Of a stretch of 64,000 nucleotides of DNA, positions 13,457 through 27,500 are shown piece after piece. The stretch comes from Pyxicephalus adspersus (Eukaryota > Chordata > Amphibia > Anura > Pyxicephalidae). The notes under the pieces are model-generated. The model was not told the DNA's origin. It ran no database searches and saw only the letters and a list, made by a program, of their open reading frames with translations. A program made the translations under genes and the position numbers. The stretch lies in NCBI RefSeq assembly GCF_032062135.1, contig NC_092862.1:44217475-44281474 (forward strand). The letters are read 5' to 3'. Position 1 is the first letter of the stretch. Every line of letters starts with the position of its first letter.

Positions 13457-13886
13457 AGGCTTAGTCTACATGGACGTTTTCCCCAGCGTTTAACCTGAGG
13501 CTATAAAAGCCCATGTTTGAAATCCCCATGCATTCCAATAGGCTAATCAACACCAGGAGTTTTCCTTGAGGCACGTTTATGAGCATTATCTATAACGCTG
13601 CTTGCAATGTTTAAAAAATTAAAGCGTGGGGTTAACACTGAAAAAACGCCAAAAAACATGTGAAAATGCTTCTATTGATTTGAATAGTGCGTTTTCCCAC
13701 GTTTCCCCCCACGTTTATAAGCACTTGAAACGTAAACGCATTAAAAACACGGGAAACCGCTGGAAAATGCAGCATAGACGTTTTCCAGCGTTTTAAAGGC
13801 AGGCTTTAAACCGCTAATAAAAGTGTATATAAACGCAGTAGGAACGTTTACATGTGTTTTTACAAACGTCCGTGTGGACCTAGCCT
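13457..13886. mobile_element. MITE, family 3
   Basis: The left end AGGCTTAGTCTACATGGACGTTTT and right end AAACGTCCGTGTGGACCTAGCCT are inverted repeats. The interior is rich in AAACGC/GCGTTT phrases. A second copy lies at 35017-35670. Confidence 0.8.
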
Positions 13887-14274
13887 AAACAACAAACTTT
13901 TTAGCAAAGCTCTGGAAGGAAATAGATAAACATACAAACATAGGAAATACAAAGCATTAAAATGTCAATCTTTCCTATTTACCTGACATCTATACATGCA
14001 TACACACTACATAACTCCTGTCTAAGAATCAGGGTGTTGTTGTTAGGGACACTGTGATAAACTCACATTTAGGTCTTAATGTACTGGTATGTAAAACTTT
14101 TATAAGAAAACACAAAGCCCAGCTGCGCCCTGGTTACATACAAATCAAAGGTTTCACATTTGCACAGAAACATGGTTCTGAGATTTAGCACCATCAGCAG
14201 ATTCTAAGATGTATTTTAAATATTAATGTCTTTAAATAAGTTGTAACAAGCTGGAGGCACATTTTTACCTTGCT

Positions 14275-14420
14275 TAAAGCTGTGTACAGACTTGAGATTT
14301 TCATCACCCACAACAGTCGAAAATGTTTGTCTCAGGGGACCAAAATCCTCTCTGCATAGAACAGCTCTTTCCTACTAATGTTCCAACGATAGCTAACAGC
14401 AGTTTCCAATGAGAATTAAT
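14275..14420. repeat. Possible family 2 MITE fragment
   Basis: TTAAAGCTGTGTACAGAC resembles the family 2 left end after a TTAA. CCAACGATAGC recalls its interior. The right end is not visible. Confidence 0.35.
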
Positions 14421-14576
14421 ATATTATCTGCATGGGACTTGAATTAGTAAAACAAAAATGAATAAATAATATATAAGAGTTCTGAAAAAGGTAAAACTTT
14501 TTTTTAGAGGGATGCCATGAGTCTTGCCATCTTTGTTTAGATACTATCAGTTTAGAATTTACTTTCTAAACTTTAC

Positions 14577-14611
14577 ACACTTTAGGGTGACACAATCTCA
14601 CCCTAAAGTGT
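14577..14611. repeat. Perfect 14-bp hairpin
   Basis: ACACTTTAGGGTGA (14577-14590), a 7-base loop, then TCACCCTAAAGTGT (14598-14611). It is not part of any repeat family I recognise here. Confidence 0.8.
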
Positions 14612-14884
14612 AAGTCCCAGGCAAGTCCCAGTGCCAATATTTCTTTCTGATTACTGTGGGAGAGGTGACTTTGGAATGCTTCCCGCTGTCTGCAGCAGAC
14701 TGATGACATCATCTCAGCCTAGGAAAAAGGTCTGCACTAGCACATGTCAGGAATCAATACCTGCAGCCTAAAAGGTTTTTCTGTAGGGTTATCCACAACT
14801 TTGACAGATCACCCAAGAAGCAGCACTACTGAAGGGTTCCTAGCTGGACAAGGCATATAAAATAAGCAAACAATACTAGCATGC

Positions 14885-15355
14885 ATCTCTTTGTAGCCCT
14901 CTTCATTGGCTTCCATTTCACCTTAGAATCCAATTCAAGCTCCTGTGCTTTGACTTCAAATCCCTCCACAGTTCTTGTCCCACTTACCTTTCTGACCTGG
15001 TAGAAAAATACTTCCCTAGTCACTCCCTTCACTCCTCCAAGGACCTACTAATGACTTCCTCACTCATAACCTCATCACACACACAGCTCCAAGACTTTTC
15101 TAGAGGTGCCCCAATTCTCAAAAAAAGAGCACTCAAAACCCATCTTTTTAAACTTGCCTACCAATTTTCTTCTGTCCCCCAAAACCCTCACTACTTCCTA
15201 CAACTACATACCTCCCCTCCTATTGTGTGTTACGTCCCCCACCTCCTGTGTCACTGTCTGTATTTGTCTGTCATTTGCAACCCCTACTTAATGTACAGCG
15301 CTGTGTAATTTGTTGGTGCTATATAAATCCTGTTTATTAATAATAAAATGTATTA
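14885..15355 (+). mobile_element. L2-like LINE, 3' end fragment
   Basis: Begins with CATTGGCTTCCATTTCACC and CTCCTGTGCTTTGACTTC, matching the LINE region 38730-38790 (the HWLP / FKLL-type C-terminal reverse-transcriptase ORF). It ends with TGTACAGCGCTGTG, TTGGTGCTATATAAATCC and a TAA-rich tail. Frames are broken; it is an inactive 5'-truncated copy. Confidence 0.8.
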
Positions 15356-16529
15356 CAGTTAGCATACAACTATACTCTAATTAGTTTATGACAAGTTTGT
15401 GTCTGATGGGGTTTGTCAAAATTAACACCAACCTCAATCCCATATACTTCTGTTTTAGAATCACTTCTAGAAAGGAATGCCATTGATCAGGCCAGAAGTA
15501 ATGATAGTTTTCTGAGACTTCTCATTACCGCTCCGTTTTGATTGACAAGCATTGTAATTATCTTTGTAAAAATAATAATCTGTCGCTGGGCTAAAAGTAA
15601 TAAGCAGCTTCAGGCCCCCTCCAGTTATGAGCTCAATGATCTTTCTTCCTAAAAAAAAGGACCCTCCCCTTTTCCAGGGTTCAAACATGATGGCAAAGCA
15701 TGGACAGAAGACGTCCCCCAGGAGATCCTACTACCAACTGCTACTCTGCTGGGGTAAAAAAAGGTCACAGAGGATCCTCAATTGAAAGACTTCTCTGGGG
15801 GAAACAGCTGGAAATGGAGAATCCTTTCAATAATGCAGGAGAGAATCATCAAACACAGTACCCAGCCATAACAAATTAAATATTCCAATAGTAGTCCAGA
15901 GCCTCAGAAGAGCAGACAATTTGTATCACACATTATTCCATAGTTGCATGTAACTTGCCCATGAATTGACCAATAGAACATGTGCACTACTGCTGTTCAC
16001 TGATACAATATGAACAAACGAACCCTGCAAACCACATCTTTGGTTAAATGGACTAAAAAAGTACAATAAGCCCATTTAGATCTATGAAGTGCAAAAAAAA
16101 ATAATATCACAACAAAGCACACATGATATGTGCATTTCTTTAAGTTAGCACATTGTAAACATCTAAATAGGCACTAAAAGATACAGAAAGATTTGAAGCT
16201 TTCCGCAACTTTCAACACTACACTTTTCTTACATAAGTGTGGGCGGAAAGTGCAACCAAAAAATTTTAGAGGGCTTTATCTAATAAAATAAGGTTATACA
16301 AAAATTGTGTTAATTTTTATGTTTTCAGTTACCATAGCTTAGGGCTCATTTCACAATCTGCTGCTCTGTGCCCAGAAGTGGCAGATCACAATGCAGGTTA
16401 ACACTTTTGCATGTATTGCCCTTGCGGTTGTGGTCAGTTCTTTGTCCAGAGAAGAAAAGAAAACTGGCTGCCAGAAACAGCTTTCTCATTTTCATAAACT
16501 ATAATGCAATCTGCTGTAACTGCCTGCAC

Positions 16530-16635
16530 ATAATGGTTACCAACTGATACCATTCAGTTAAATACAGACAGTTGGGAGCGTGGTTAAGAATGCAGCAGTC
16601 AACAGCAAAGTCTAAAATGGCCCTAAATCTATATT
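16530..16635 (+). repeat. Dispersed repeat related to 29160-29265
   Basis: Shares the phrases TACCAACTGAT, AGTTGGGAGCGTGG, CAGCAGTCAACAGCAAAGTCTAAAATGGCCC with the other locus at roughly two thirds identity by eye. Class unknown. Confidence 0.4.
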
Positions 16636-18189
16636 ATTCCTATAAGTATTATTCCTATGAATTTATGTTATGCATTGTAATAACACTGAATATACGCACC
16701 CCCCCCCCCCCTCCAGAAAATATGAATAATTTCTGTCTAAAGAATTCACGTCCTTAGAGTCAACGTGAACTGCACATAAACAGCTTGGGGACCTCTGGTT
16801 AATTCCACTGAAAATTGGAACCAAAGCAAACCAGAATCAGCAATCTATCCATTATTCATTATGGCTTGCAACCGCTTCAAGAGTAGAAGTCATGTGCAGG
16901 CCTAGTAATTATAATATTGTGTGGGGGCAAACAAATCAAAATCATTTCTTTATTATTGTAAGGCAAATTGTTTTTATCATAAGGAAATTTTATTTTTCCT
17001 AATTTTTACTATTAGAAGTTTGAAAAAAAGGAGGGGTATTTTAAGAAAGTAGTGAATCTTACATTCCCTATTTACTGCAGATGAATCTCCCTGGTATATG
17101 TGTCACATACAATATACTGGTATTATTTTATTATGTGATTCTCCACATTAATTACATCTATGTTGGGGGTACAAAGCATAACAAGATAATTTATACATGA
17201 TATAAAATATATAAAGTTTTTTTTAGAAAAAGTTGTAGATTTTATTAAAACACTACAAGACAAAAATAAATAAATACATACAAATGAAAACATTTGTGTA
17301 AAAAAAGAACAATCAGCAGTAAAAATAAAACATATGCAAATAGAAAGGTAGGGAAGGAGACTATTAGGGCAAAGAGAAGGAAGGCGTTACTATGACTTAC
17401 TATGACTATTACTATGTGTTGGCCAGGGGTTAGAAAACTTCATGGAAACTACAGAAATCCTTTTCCAAACACTGCAGCTCAATCACAATGGAGTCACAGA
17501 ACAAGCCTGATATTTGCAGCGACAGATGCCACTACACTGTAACAGCTTCTATTGGTAATACTGAATGATTACTGTAACTATTATGATGGCCATAAGCTCA
17601 GTAATTGTGCAGGAAATTGGTTTTCTAACACAGCATTCTGCCACCTTTAGCTATTGAATTAGCTCTTCCAATGGTTATTATAAAGGTCACCCTTTGTTTG
17701 TACAGAAACAAAGATTAAACATCTACAAACACCCAGATTAAAGTTGTTCTATTTGTACAGGTACACCCCAGTCAATCAAAAAGGAAAACTTTGCAATCAT
17801 GCAGAAAACTTAACCTAACTGTTTAGTACTTTTCTTAGAGCTAAAAAAAGTTCCCTGGAGGTGAAAGCAGGCTGCAGTACTGACCTCCTCCCTAGTGCCC
17901 CCTACTGCAGTATCAGCTTTTCACCACTACATAATTCAACATAGTTCAACATAATTTATGAAATCTCAGAAGCCTAAGTGGGCATCACCACCTTCCCCTG
18001 CATACACATACAATAATGCAGCAAAGTCACAACTTCTAGTGTTTAATAGCAGCTCTCTAATTGATTTTTTGAGTTTTGTGAATAATGTCATGGTACAAGG
18101 AATCCATACAGCCGGACTTATTAACTGAAAGCCAATTCTTGCTCTAATTAACTGCTGGATATGAAATACTTGCAAAACCAACACACATT

Positions 18190-18392
18190 GGGTCTGATTT
18201 ATTAAAGCTCTCCATGACTGGAGAGGATACACTTTCATCAGTAAAGCTGAGTTATCCAGCAAACCTCATAGGTCATTTGCTATTTGCTTGCAAATGTTTT
18301 GAATCCTGGACCAGATCCATTCCAAGTTTGCTGGATCACCCAGGTTCACAGATGAAAGTTGGAGCCTTGGAGGGCTTTCATATTTCAGACCC
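18190..18392. repeat. Foldback MITE, family 1
   Basis: GGTCTGATTTATTAAAGCTC at the left and TTTCAGACCC at the right, with part of the right arm deleted. It lies 40 bases before duplicated block B, which begins with another copy. Confidence 0.8.
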
Positions 18393-18431
18393 ATTAAAAT
18401 CTAGGAATGATAAACAAATAGCATTTTAGCC

Positions 18432-18925
18432 GAGTGATCCAGCAAACCTGGAATGGATTCCTTCAAAGTCATTTGCTATTTACTTGCAAATGTTTTGAAT
18501 CCTGGACCAGATCCATTCCAAGTTTGCTGGATCACACAGGTTTACTGATGAAAGTGTATTCTCTCCAGCCTTCGAGAGCTTTCATAAATCAGACCCATTA
18601 AATCTAAGAATGAAAACAAAGCAATTTAGCAATGTGAAACATTTGCACAAGTTTGTGGATTCTTGAACTGTATACAGGTAGAACAGACATAACTAAGGAT
18701 ACATGGCTGGGGTCACAAATACTAGTAAAAAGTTCAAATCCCCCATTTATGTCACTGTACACATGGATGAATAAACACTACTACTGTCTACAGCTATTAC
18801 TGAAATGCATCAGTCAGAATAAGCAGAAAACATGAATGTACACTCCCTGAGCAGGAAACCACCCAGCAGAACTAACCTAACCGGATTTAAAGCAGCCATC
18901 GGTAAATGGGCAAAGCATCCATCAA
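18432..18925 (+). repeat. Long duplicated block, copy B
   Basis: Starts GAGTGATCCAGC inside a second family 1 MITE (18431-18597) and runs to AAAGCATCCATCAA, matching 12236-12728 almost base for base over 494 bases, in direct orientation 6.2 kb away. Confidence 0.9.
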
Positions 18926-21900
18926 GTCAAGTCTTCTAGTATTCTCCAACTATCTTATTCCTCTCACATTCCTACTCTTCTAATGAAATGTCATGATGAT
19001 ATACTAAACAGTGTTAGTTATTGTCATATGAAGCTGAAGCTGCAGGTTGGGTTTTCAGGGCATTGACCATGGAATAAAATAAAAAAACTGCATATACTAC
19101 CCAAAGAAACAATAGACAACAACAACATGAAGCCACCATAATCTGGCACATATGATATATACCCGTACACAAATACTGAATTGTCTATATCATGTGATCA
19201 TGTCTACATCATGTGACTATATGCCTGTTCAGACACTTTACCTGTATGTGCACAATGGTAACCAGTCTGTTTGCATCAGTGTTATGCTGGGTTGCATTTG
19301 TTTGCTCTGGTTGTGGGAACGTTAATCTGTGTTTAAAGTGCTGGACATTGCACGCAACTATACAGAGTACACAATGAGTTAGTACACAGAGCTGGACACA
19401 GTAGTATGTAATTCACCTAATGGTGCACACATTTCTGTAGTCTAAAATTAATTATCACATTCTAATTGTCATTTGCCATGTAAAAAATAAAGTTAGTTCA
19501 CATGGAAGTTCAGTAAATCAATGCAATTATCAAAATTTGCCAAAATTCCAATTAATTTATCAAGTATTGGCATACAAGTACTTGACATGGTTTTGTTTTG
19601 ACAGTTCGCAGCAGCTAGCTATTTTCATCATATCTGCAAATTAAATGAAAATCATTTTCATATTTTTCTGAAAAACTTTTCAAACACATTGTAAAGGCTT
19701 TACTATTACTATTTATTAGAGACCCATTGGGGTAATTTTCCATTGATCTATATAACAGGAATCTGAAAGTGTCAGGAGGCTTTAACACCAGCTATGTAAA
19801 TAAGTAATGCAAATCCTTTAAATGCAAATCTATAGCTATAACTTAGCTGAATCTAAGATGAACTGACCTGAAAAATTAAAAAAGAAATCAATCAGCAAAG
19901 AAGGTGCCTGTAAGGGTGAGAATTATACCTGTTTGCCCTGTGCTGCCAATTTACAAGGGCTATGATGCCCAGAATATCTTTTGGCACAACTCCAGTTGTG
20001 TCAGATTCCTGGTGTTCCTTGCCAATCCCTACACCTCTACCTTGTCCTATAGTGACATAGGGACCAAGGTAAAGTATCAAAGAAATCTAAAGAAGAGGAA
20101 TCTCCAGGCACTCTGGGAGAGAGTGAAGATGGCGTGGGGTGCAGGAGACAGAAGTATATTATACACTAATCACTGTGGTATTGTTTCAAAATGTTTGGGC
20201 AACATTTATTACATCCAGAGTTGCATTTTTTTTTTTTTTTTGCCAAAATTTTGTATTAATTATGGGAGAGTTGGGCAGATGCTTAAAGTCTTCTCCAGCA
20301 CATCCTGAAGATTCCCAGTGGTCAAAACCATGGTCATTCAGTATATTCAGGTAATAAACTGACCTCATAACATAGCAGAACCCAGACTTGACCAACTGAA
20401 ATAACCCTAGATCAAAACCCTGTTCCCACAGCCTTTAGAATTTTGGGGGGGCAGGCAGTGCATCTTCTTAACAGCAGAAACATCATTATCACCTTTAGAA
20501 AATAATTTTGGAAGTGTTCACTATGCTTTCCAACCACCTGCAAATTGTATATATTGGGTAAAGTAGAGAAGGGTAAAACTCCTACCAGAATAATTTACTA
20601 TATATATAATCTATTAGGGAAGTTTTTCTTTACCTTCTGCACTACAAAACAACTCAACAGGAAGTGATAGCAAATCCCTGAAGAGATGGAAGTCCTTTCC
20701 TAAACACCTATCACATGAAAAAGTGTCTCCATTAACTTTTCTTGTATGGATGACTACTCAAGCATTTGGATTTTCCCCTTGCTTAGAGTCATAGTAAAGC
20801 TAGTATTACATGGGCATTAAATTTGTGTTGCATTTACCACTTCCTTATGCCAAGGAACCACTGCTTCTGGGGAGACTCTACATGTAACTTCTCGCAGCAG
20901 CAGCCCCAAAGGGAGTAAATGTTAGAGGAAGTGAATGATAGTAGTACCACTCACTTTTACCAAGTTTAAAATATGAAGATGGTACCAGGTGCAATGTGCC
21001 AGCCACCAAGAGCCACATGAGATCATCTAATCCCAAAGCAGGTCTGAACCTGCCCTAACAATGATGACTTGGACAAATTCCAGGGTAGACGCAGACAGCC
21101 TGATCGGAGATCAAACCCTTTTCCACCCTATCCAAAACAAAAAAATGTTTTTAGTTCTGGATTACAAGCCACTATCCCCAGGTGTCATACTTGTATTCCT
21201 TGTGATATTCTCTTAGCTTGGTCAAAAACATGGAACATCTTCACATGATCTAATCTGCCAGCTAGCACTAACTTGTAAAATCACACTATAACTTGTAAAA
21301 AAAAGTGTAAAAAATGACAAAATCTAGAACAAACAGTGTACAATTCTCCATTCTTACATCACTCCTACTGAAAAAAGGTGTTGAATGAATAATAAACCAC
21401 TAGCCAGGAATTATCACAAGCAATGGAGTCATTGCTCAGATGAGTTTGGTCCTATTATGTCAAACAATGATAAAAATAAATAAAACAAAAACAATGATAA
21501 GCACATGATTACCATAATGTCAAAGGTAAAAGAGTAAATATGTGACCGCATAATCGAAGAAGTATTCTATCAAGGTATGCAAGACCTTAAATATAAAAAT
21601 TTTAGCATTTATGAATAAAGGCAATTTTCAGTTTGACTACTCTTATAAGGTATTTTATAAATACTTAAAAAATGTGTAGAGGTCCAACTTCAAGAGACTT
21701 GTAGGTCTTTACGTATGGAGGCAACAGGTCCCAGTGTTGAGGTATGTGTTCATGTTCGTTTTCCTATACAACTAATAGGCCTAATACTCACCACGCAACA
21801 AACACACCCACTGCTAACCACATAATAACTGCACAAAAAGTAGTATGGGCCTAGCAAAAATAATATAAAAATAGAGTAGTTTACCTAGGAGTATGATACG

Positions 21901-22893
21901 CCTATGATAAGGAACCTGTGGTGACTTGTGATGAATAAACAACAGAAAAAAAAGACACTAAAGCAACATGCACAAAAAAAAAATCTTTCAACATTTTTTC
22001 CTTTTCCTGTATGAAAAAAAGCATCAAGGCTTACACGCCACTCAACTTACCTCTGCACTATATATGAAAACAAGCTGCATAATGAGCATTCACAGAATGA
22101 CCTAAATTCTATCAGTTGAGCAGATGAGGTGGCACCCAACGGCTGAGAGTTGTCTATTAGTTAGCAGAAATTTGCTGATCATAAACATGATTTCTTGTTT
22201 TCATTTTATATAACAGTAGACATGTTAGCCTGGCTTTATTCCAATATAATCCTAGCAAAAACATAAAAGGTCATTAGGAATTATTTGCACTCTATCAAGA
22301 GTCGTCAACCTTTCTCCCTGGGGACTTTTTACAAAGCTTCACCTTATTCAGAGATTGTTACACAAACCTTCAGCCATTTTTTCTTTTTTTGCTCAGAATG
22401 TGTAAAGTTTAAAACCTTCATCTGGTCTTTATTGCATTATATGTTCCCTGCAGGAAGACTTACCTTGACCTTACAAATTTGATATGTATCATAAAGTGAC
22501 CGTAAACCTCCATGAAGTCATGGCAAAATACATTATTTGCAACAAACAAGTGTCGTACTGTAAGATTCTCTCTGTTTTTGTTCTGCAGAAATCTTAGATC
22601 ACTCCTCACTTTCTGTCACTTCTCGTGGCAAATAGGGTAGATTTACCCTTTAGGAAGGATAAAAATAACTATAAATACACCAGATCTTATTCTTTCTCAC
22701 CTTATACAAAACTAGAGAAACTATTTTGGCTGGAATTATAAGTTATTATTGTGCTTTGCATTTTCACGCATTATCGGTTGTGTGTCATCAAAATTGAGTC
22801 ATCTCTAAACCCATATTATAGTACTTTCATGCTGGTTTTGGATAATTCCTGATCAAAAATAGTGATATTCTTTTGGAGAGAAAAGTAGACATT

Positions 22894-23117
22894 GGGCCTA
22901 ATTTACTAAAGCTCTCCAAGGCTGAAGAGGATACACTTTCAATAGTGAAGCTGGGTGATCCAGTAAACCTAGAATGGATCTGGTCCAGGATTTTAAACAT
23001 TTGCTAACAAAGAGAAAATGACTTTGAAAAAATCCATTCCAGGTTTGCTGGATCACCCAGCTTCACTGATGAAAGTGTATCCTCTCCAGCCTTGGAGAGC
23101 TTTAATAAATCAGGCAC
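22894..23117. repeat. Foldback MITE, family 1 (well preserved)
   Basis: Left arm GGGCCTAATTTACTAAAGCTC and right arm GAGCTTTAATAAATCAGGC. The full palindrome, with GATACACTTTC and GTGTATCCTCTCC arms, is intact. Confidence 0.9.
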
Positions 23118-23720
23118 ATAGTCAGGGCTAGTCCTGTGATCTCTGGGAGGGGTAATGAATACCTGTAAAATGTTGCCGAGCTACTCAGTGTATTAACCCA
23201 AAGTCAAGATTTGCTATATTGTAGGCAACATTTAGAAATGGTATTTAGTTCCCAGAAATATTTCACTTTTATCCTAAATTCCTCCTAAAATAGCAGCGCC
23301 GTTTCTAGTATGTGAGGGTGCCTAGGCACTCCTTTGCCTACAGGCTCATAGTAAAGATCAGAGTGAGATTTGGTGGTGTTACTTCTGTGCTGCTCACTGT
23401 TCTCCTTGCTGGAGGCTCTAATAATAAGAAGGAAAGCCTTCCTCTACCAAGGACCACCTCACAATGCAGAGCAAGGCATGCCAGCTGCAGGAAGCCCACA
23501 AGCAACACCAGTGACTTCTTTTTAACCCTCAGCTTGCCTTATATTGAGTTTAGCCCTTACGAATTCATTTAGAATAAGGAAGTTTCATAAAATAAATCAA
23601 GCAACCTGTCAAATAAATACACCTGTTATTCGATAAATATGTGGGTTTCTATCACTACCCCCTTCCGTACATGATAGTTGCCTGCACTTGTTTTGGGTCA
23701 GTGACTCAGAGAGCATTGAA

Positions 23721-23945
23721 GGGCCTGATTTATTAAAGCCCTCCAAGGCTGGAGAGGATACACTTTCCAAAATCAAGCTGGGTGATCCAGCAAACTTGGC
23801 ATGGATTTCTTACAAGTAATTTGCTATTTGTTAGCAAATGTTTTCAATCGTGGACCACATCCATTCCAGGTTTGCTGAAATCACCCAGTTTCACTGATAA
23901 AAGTGTGTCCGCCCCAGCCTTGGAGAGTTTTAATAAATCAGGCCC
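23721..23945. repeat. Foldback MITE, family 1 (well preserved)
   Basis: GGGCCTGATTTATTAAAGCC to AATAAATCAGGCCC; the outer inverted repeats are almost perfect, and the element is close to 225 bases. Confidence 0.9.
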
Positions 23946-26062
23946 AAAGTATCAGATGTAGGATATGCAAATAATTATAACCTGCATTTTTCAGCACATG
24001 TTTTTCAGCAGAAAACAGTGACTGTCTACAATAATACACCACCAATGGGTCTTATAACTATAATTATTTATTCATTATAATCACACTAAAATCCACTTGT
24101 TGTACAACAGATTTTCCATCACTATGGACAGATTACTGCCTTTCCTAGTTAAATTATTGGCTTCCTTATTTGTTCTATATGCTTGTTGGCTGCAGCCCAT
24201 GTTCAAATGTTTCCAACCCACCAGAAAAATGCCAGTTAAATAATAAACCTTTCTTTATCTCAGTTGTTTAATACGTGCATGTTCCCTTCCGTGTCTAGAA
24301 TAACATGTTACAGTGCATTGTAACATTTTTTTTTCCAGATAAAAACAAATGCTGGTTTGCCAAAAGCTACACTGAACAGAATGTGTACAGCATCAAAGGA
24401 GGGTCTGGCCAAAGGCGTCAATAGAAGATGTGTAATGTGTCTGAACCGAGCTGTGGATGAATTAGTCAGGTGTTAAGAAGATTGGATGGCAAAGATAAAG
24501 GGGATTATGATTAAAATAATTGGTGCGCAAGGACAAGGATCTAATGGTCCTCATGTATGAGATCCTGAGCCATAGCATGAAAAGTGGGATATTTCTGCAG
24601 GATGCAAAATACTTGCCTAGTTCTAGAGCTCAACAATCTACTGCCAACAACTATTTATTTGTAATCAAGAAAAAATGTATTCCATAAGGGTTTAAAAGCT
24701 CAAGTATGTTATGTGGAAAACTTGTTTAGGAACACTGGCCACTTGACTCAATGATTATTTCCAGGACTGACTATATGGAAATATACAATAAGGAAAATTC
24801 ATGCCATGCAATTATTTACTGCAAAAACACACTAATCAAACAAGTGTTCCAGAGGACAATCCCATGGATAATTGTGTTATTATGGATTTTGGAGAGATGA
24901 AGGGTATTAACAGATCATTCAGCTCATCAACAACAAATAGCAGTTAGAGGCGATCATATATATCATCTGAAGCTGGTCACGGGCACCTGTCCATAAATAT
25001 GGGGGCTATGATCACATGAATAGGGCAACCTGTAGACAATCCAAACTGATAGGTGTAAAAGCAGTCATTATAGAATACTTTGTTTTGTTAGGGTTTCTTC
25101 TGAGATTAGCCAGTTTTGGATCAATCTCCATAAAGTAAAGTCTTTTCTCACACCTCTTATAATCTAAACAGAACTATAGACATCAGACAAAGGTTAGAAA
25201 TGCAAGCACAATTGGACCATCCTATAGTGACTTGCAGTGCAGCTCTTACTCTAATGGTTCAAGCCGTGCCAGATTTCATTGTAAAATGTTCCCATTATAC
25301 TTACATGTCCAAGCCTTCTGTGCAATCAGCTAATATGAGCTGTGTGACATCAGACAACACCCATGGGGCTTGTATATCAGCAGCCTGTCACATGGCTAAT
25401 GTGTGAATAAAACGGGAAGGAAAGTGGCTTTCTGATGATGGCATTTCTAATAGCAGTCACAGTAGGTTTGGGTAGGCAGATGGTCCAATTAACATTTTTG
25501 TAGAAAAATATGTAGGTTACCATTAAAACAAATGCTAATAGTCTGGCTGGCTTTTGTTTCAGTATTTTCTAACTTAGAACAAGTATTCAAAATATATTGA
25601 TCTGCTGATTTGTTCTGGGACATCAATTCACAATGTCTCTAAGCCAGTTGGTCAGTGTGACAGTCTGGTTTCCCCTTTTAGACCTCTGCATTGGCTAAGG
25701 AAAGCCACATTGTGTATTGTAGTACCGGTCTTTTGGGTTGTGGTACCATTCATTTAGAAAGGTGCATCAATACAAAACTACAGTATCAGGGAACATAGGT
25801 GTTGTGTTGTGTTAAAAAAAAGGTTGATATATCTTTATGGGACTGTTACTTTGTGTTAGCAGCCCATTCAAAATAAATTAGTTGCCTGAAAGCTACATAC
25901 ATTTTGTGTGAAACATTTTACATTAATGTAAATGAGGTAACACTACAACAGAACTGCAAGGTGTTAAGGAAGGCTCAAAGCTGAACTGTAGGCACAAAGA
26001 AGAAAATCAAATTAAAGTAGTTATGTAATCAATATTACACCATTAAATAAATTTGGTAAATG

Positions 26063-26063
<1 letters not shown>

Positions 26064-26093
<30 letters not shown>
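26064..26093. repeat. AT microsatellite
   Basis: Fifteen uninterrupted AT units. Confidence 0.95.
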
Positions 26094-26095
<2 letters not shown>

Positions 26096-26235
26096 ATAAT
26101 TTGACCTGGGGCTACCCTCAGTACAGCAGAGCTCATGTATGAGATAAAGAGGCAGCAGAAAAAGCCAATCAGCTCATGTACCGATAACAAAGTATGCTGA
26201 TAGGAGGAAGAAGCACAATCACAAAGAGATGAGAT

Positions 26236-26337
26236 CATCACAGCGCTGCTCCTCCCTGTACAGCCCAATCACAGGCAGGGGTGGTCATCACTGTGCTGCT
26301 TCCCTGTATTCGGTCCAATCACAGGCTGCAGGAGGGT
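26236..26337 (+). repeat. Two-unit imperfect tandem repeat
   Basis: CATCAC-GCTGCT-CCTGTA-CCAATCACAGGC occurs twice about 51 bases apart. No function inferred. Confidence 0.55.
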
Positions 26338-27500
26338 GCAGGGCAACCTGGGCTTATAAGAAGCAAATTAAATAATGCTGGCCTTTAGACCGAGGTCGTC
26401 CAGTAAAAAGTACCAATGGGAGGGGGATATCTAAATTTAGGATGAATATTCAACCAAAACAAATATTTTTCTTTATCTTTATCAACAAAAATTCATTACA
26501 TAGTGTTATTTGGCTGGAGATCTGCTTTAAAATGTACTTATTGATAGAAATATGAAGAAATCAGCAGCTAAACTGCAGCATTTATAGATTCAACTGAGAA
26601 TATTGAATATGTTTGAGAGTGGTACAAGAAGCAGTTTAGAAAACATTTGCATGATTCTTCCTGTCACAGGAAAATATTTACAATTTTAGTAACTCTTTGA
26701 TCTAAAGACCAGAAAAATTCAGAAAAAGTCAGCAATTGGCTGCTAAGTCCTTGCTGGAACCATTATGACCAATACAGAGGCCAGATCAATGTCATTCAAA
26801 AGAAACTAATCCTGACTTCATTCATTCAAAACCTGGACAATGGTATTAAAATGATGATCAGCAATGATTCTCGGATGTGGCGAGTGATCAAGCTGGGTGG
26901 ATTTAATTGGGTGAATATCGTTCATGTAAAATTGCATGTATGAATGTGGCAAGAAGGAGAACAACCATGCACAAAACTGGCAGTCAGTTGGCATACAATG
27001 GTATAGATGGTATCGTAGATTGTGATATACTTTGACAAGAACATTCATTTGCTGGAAATCAATAACGTACATTATTTTATTACAATGTTCATAGAAAGAA
27101 TCTGTGCAGGACCAAGGCTGGAAAGCATTTCCCTATCATCAGTGATGTGCCAATACAATGTGCTCATAATGATTACACCACAATCATATACAATGACTTC
27201 CAGAAATCCTGAGTAATACATACCCACACAAGGGACTGAACCCAGATCTTACATGGCACATGGATTGCCCATTGACACCCATAAAGGCTGATGGAGAATT
27301 TGACTTGGGCAAATGCATGGTGCAGTGATCTACCCATGGCATTCTAACTGGCACAGTGATTATTAGGATTTAAAACTTGATTTGACCTTGTGTATTGGCA
27401 TAGATGAGTGTGATGACTGAGACAGGACAAAGGCTGGGATACTAATAAAACAATGTAACACTAAGAGTCTCTGTGTCCTCACCAATGGGCACCCTGCAAT

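Noticed and set aside
19904..20308. 134-codon plus-strand frame.
   Set aside because: No recognised family; includes a poly-T translated as Phe. Not supported as a gene.
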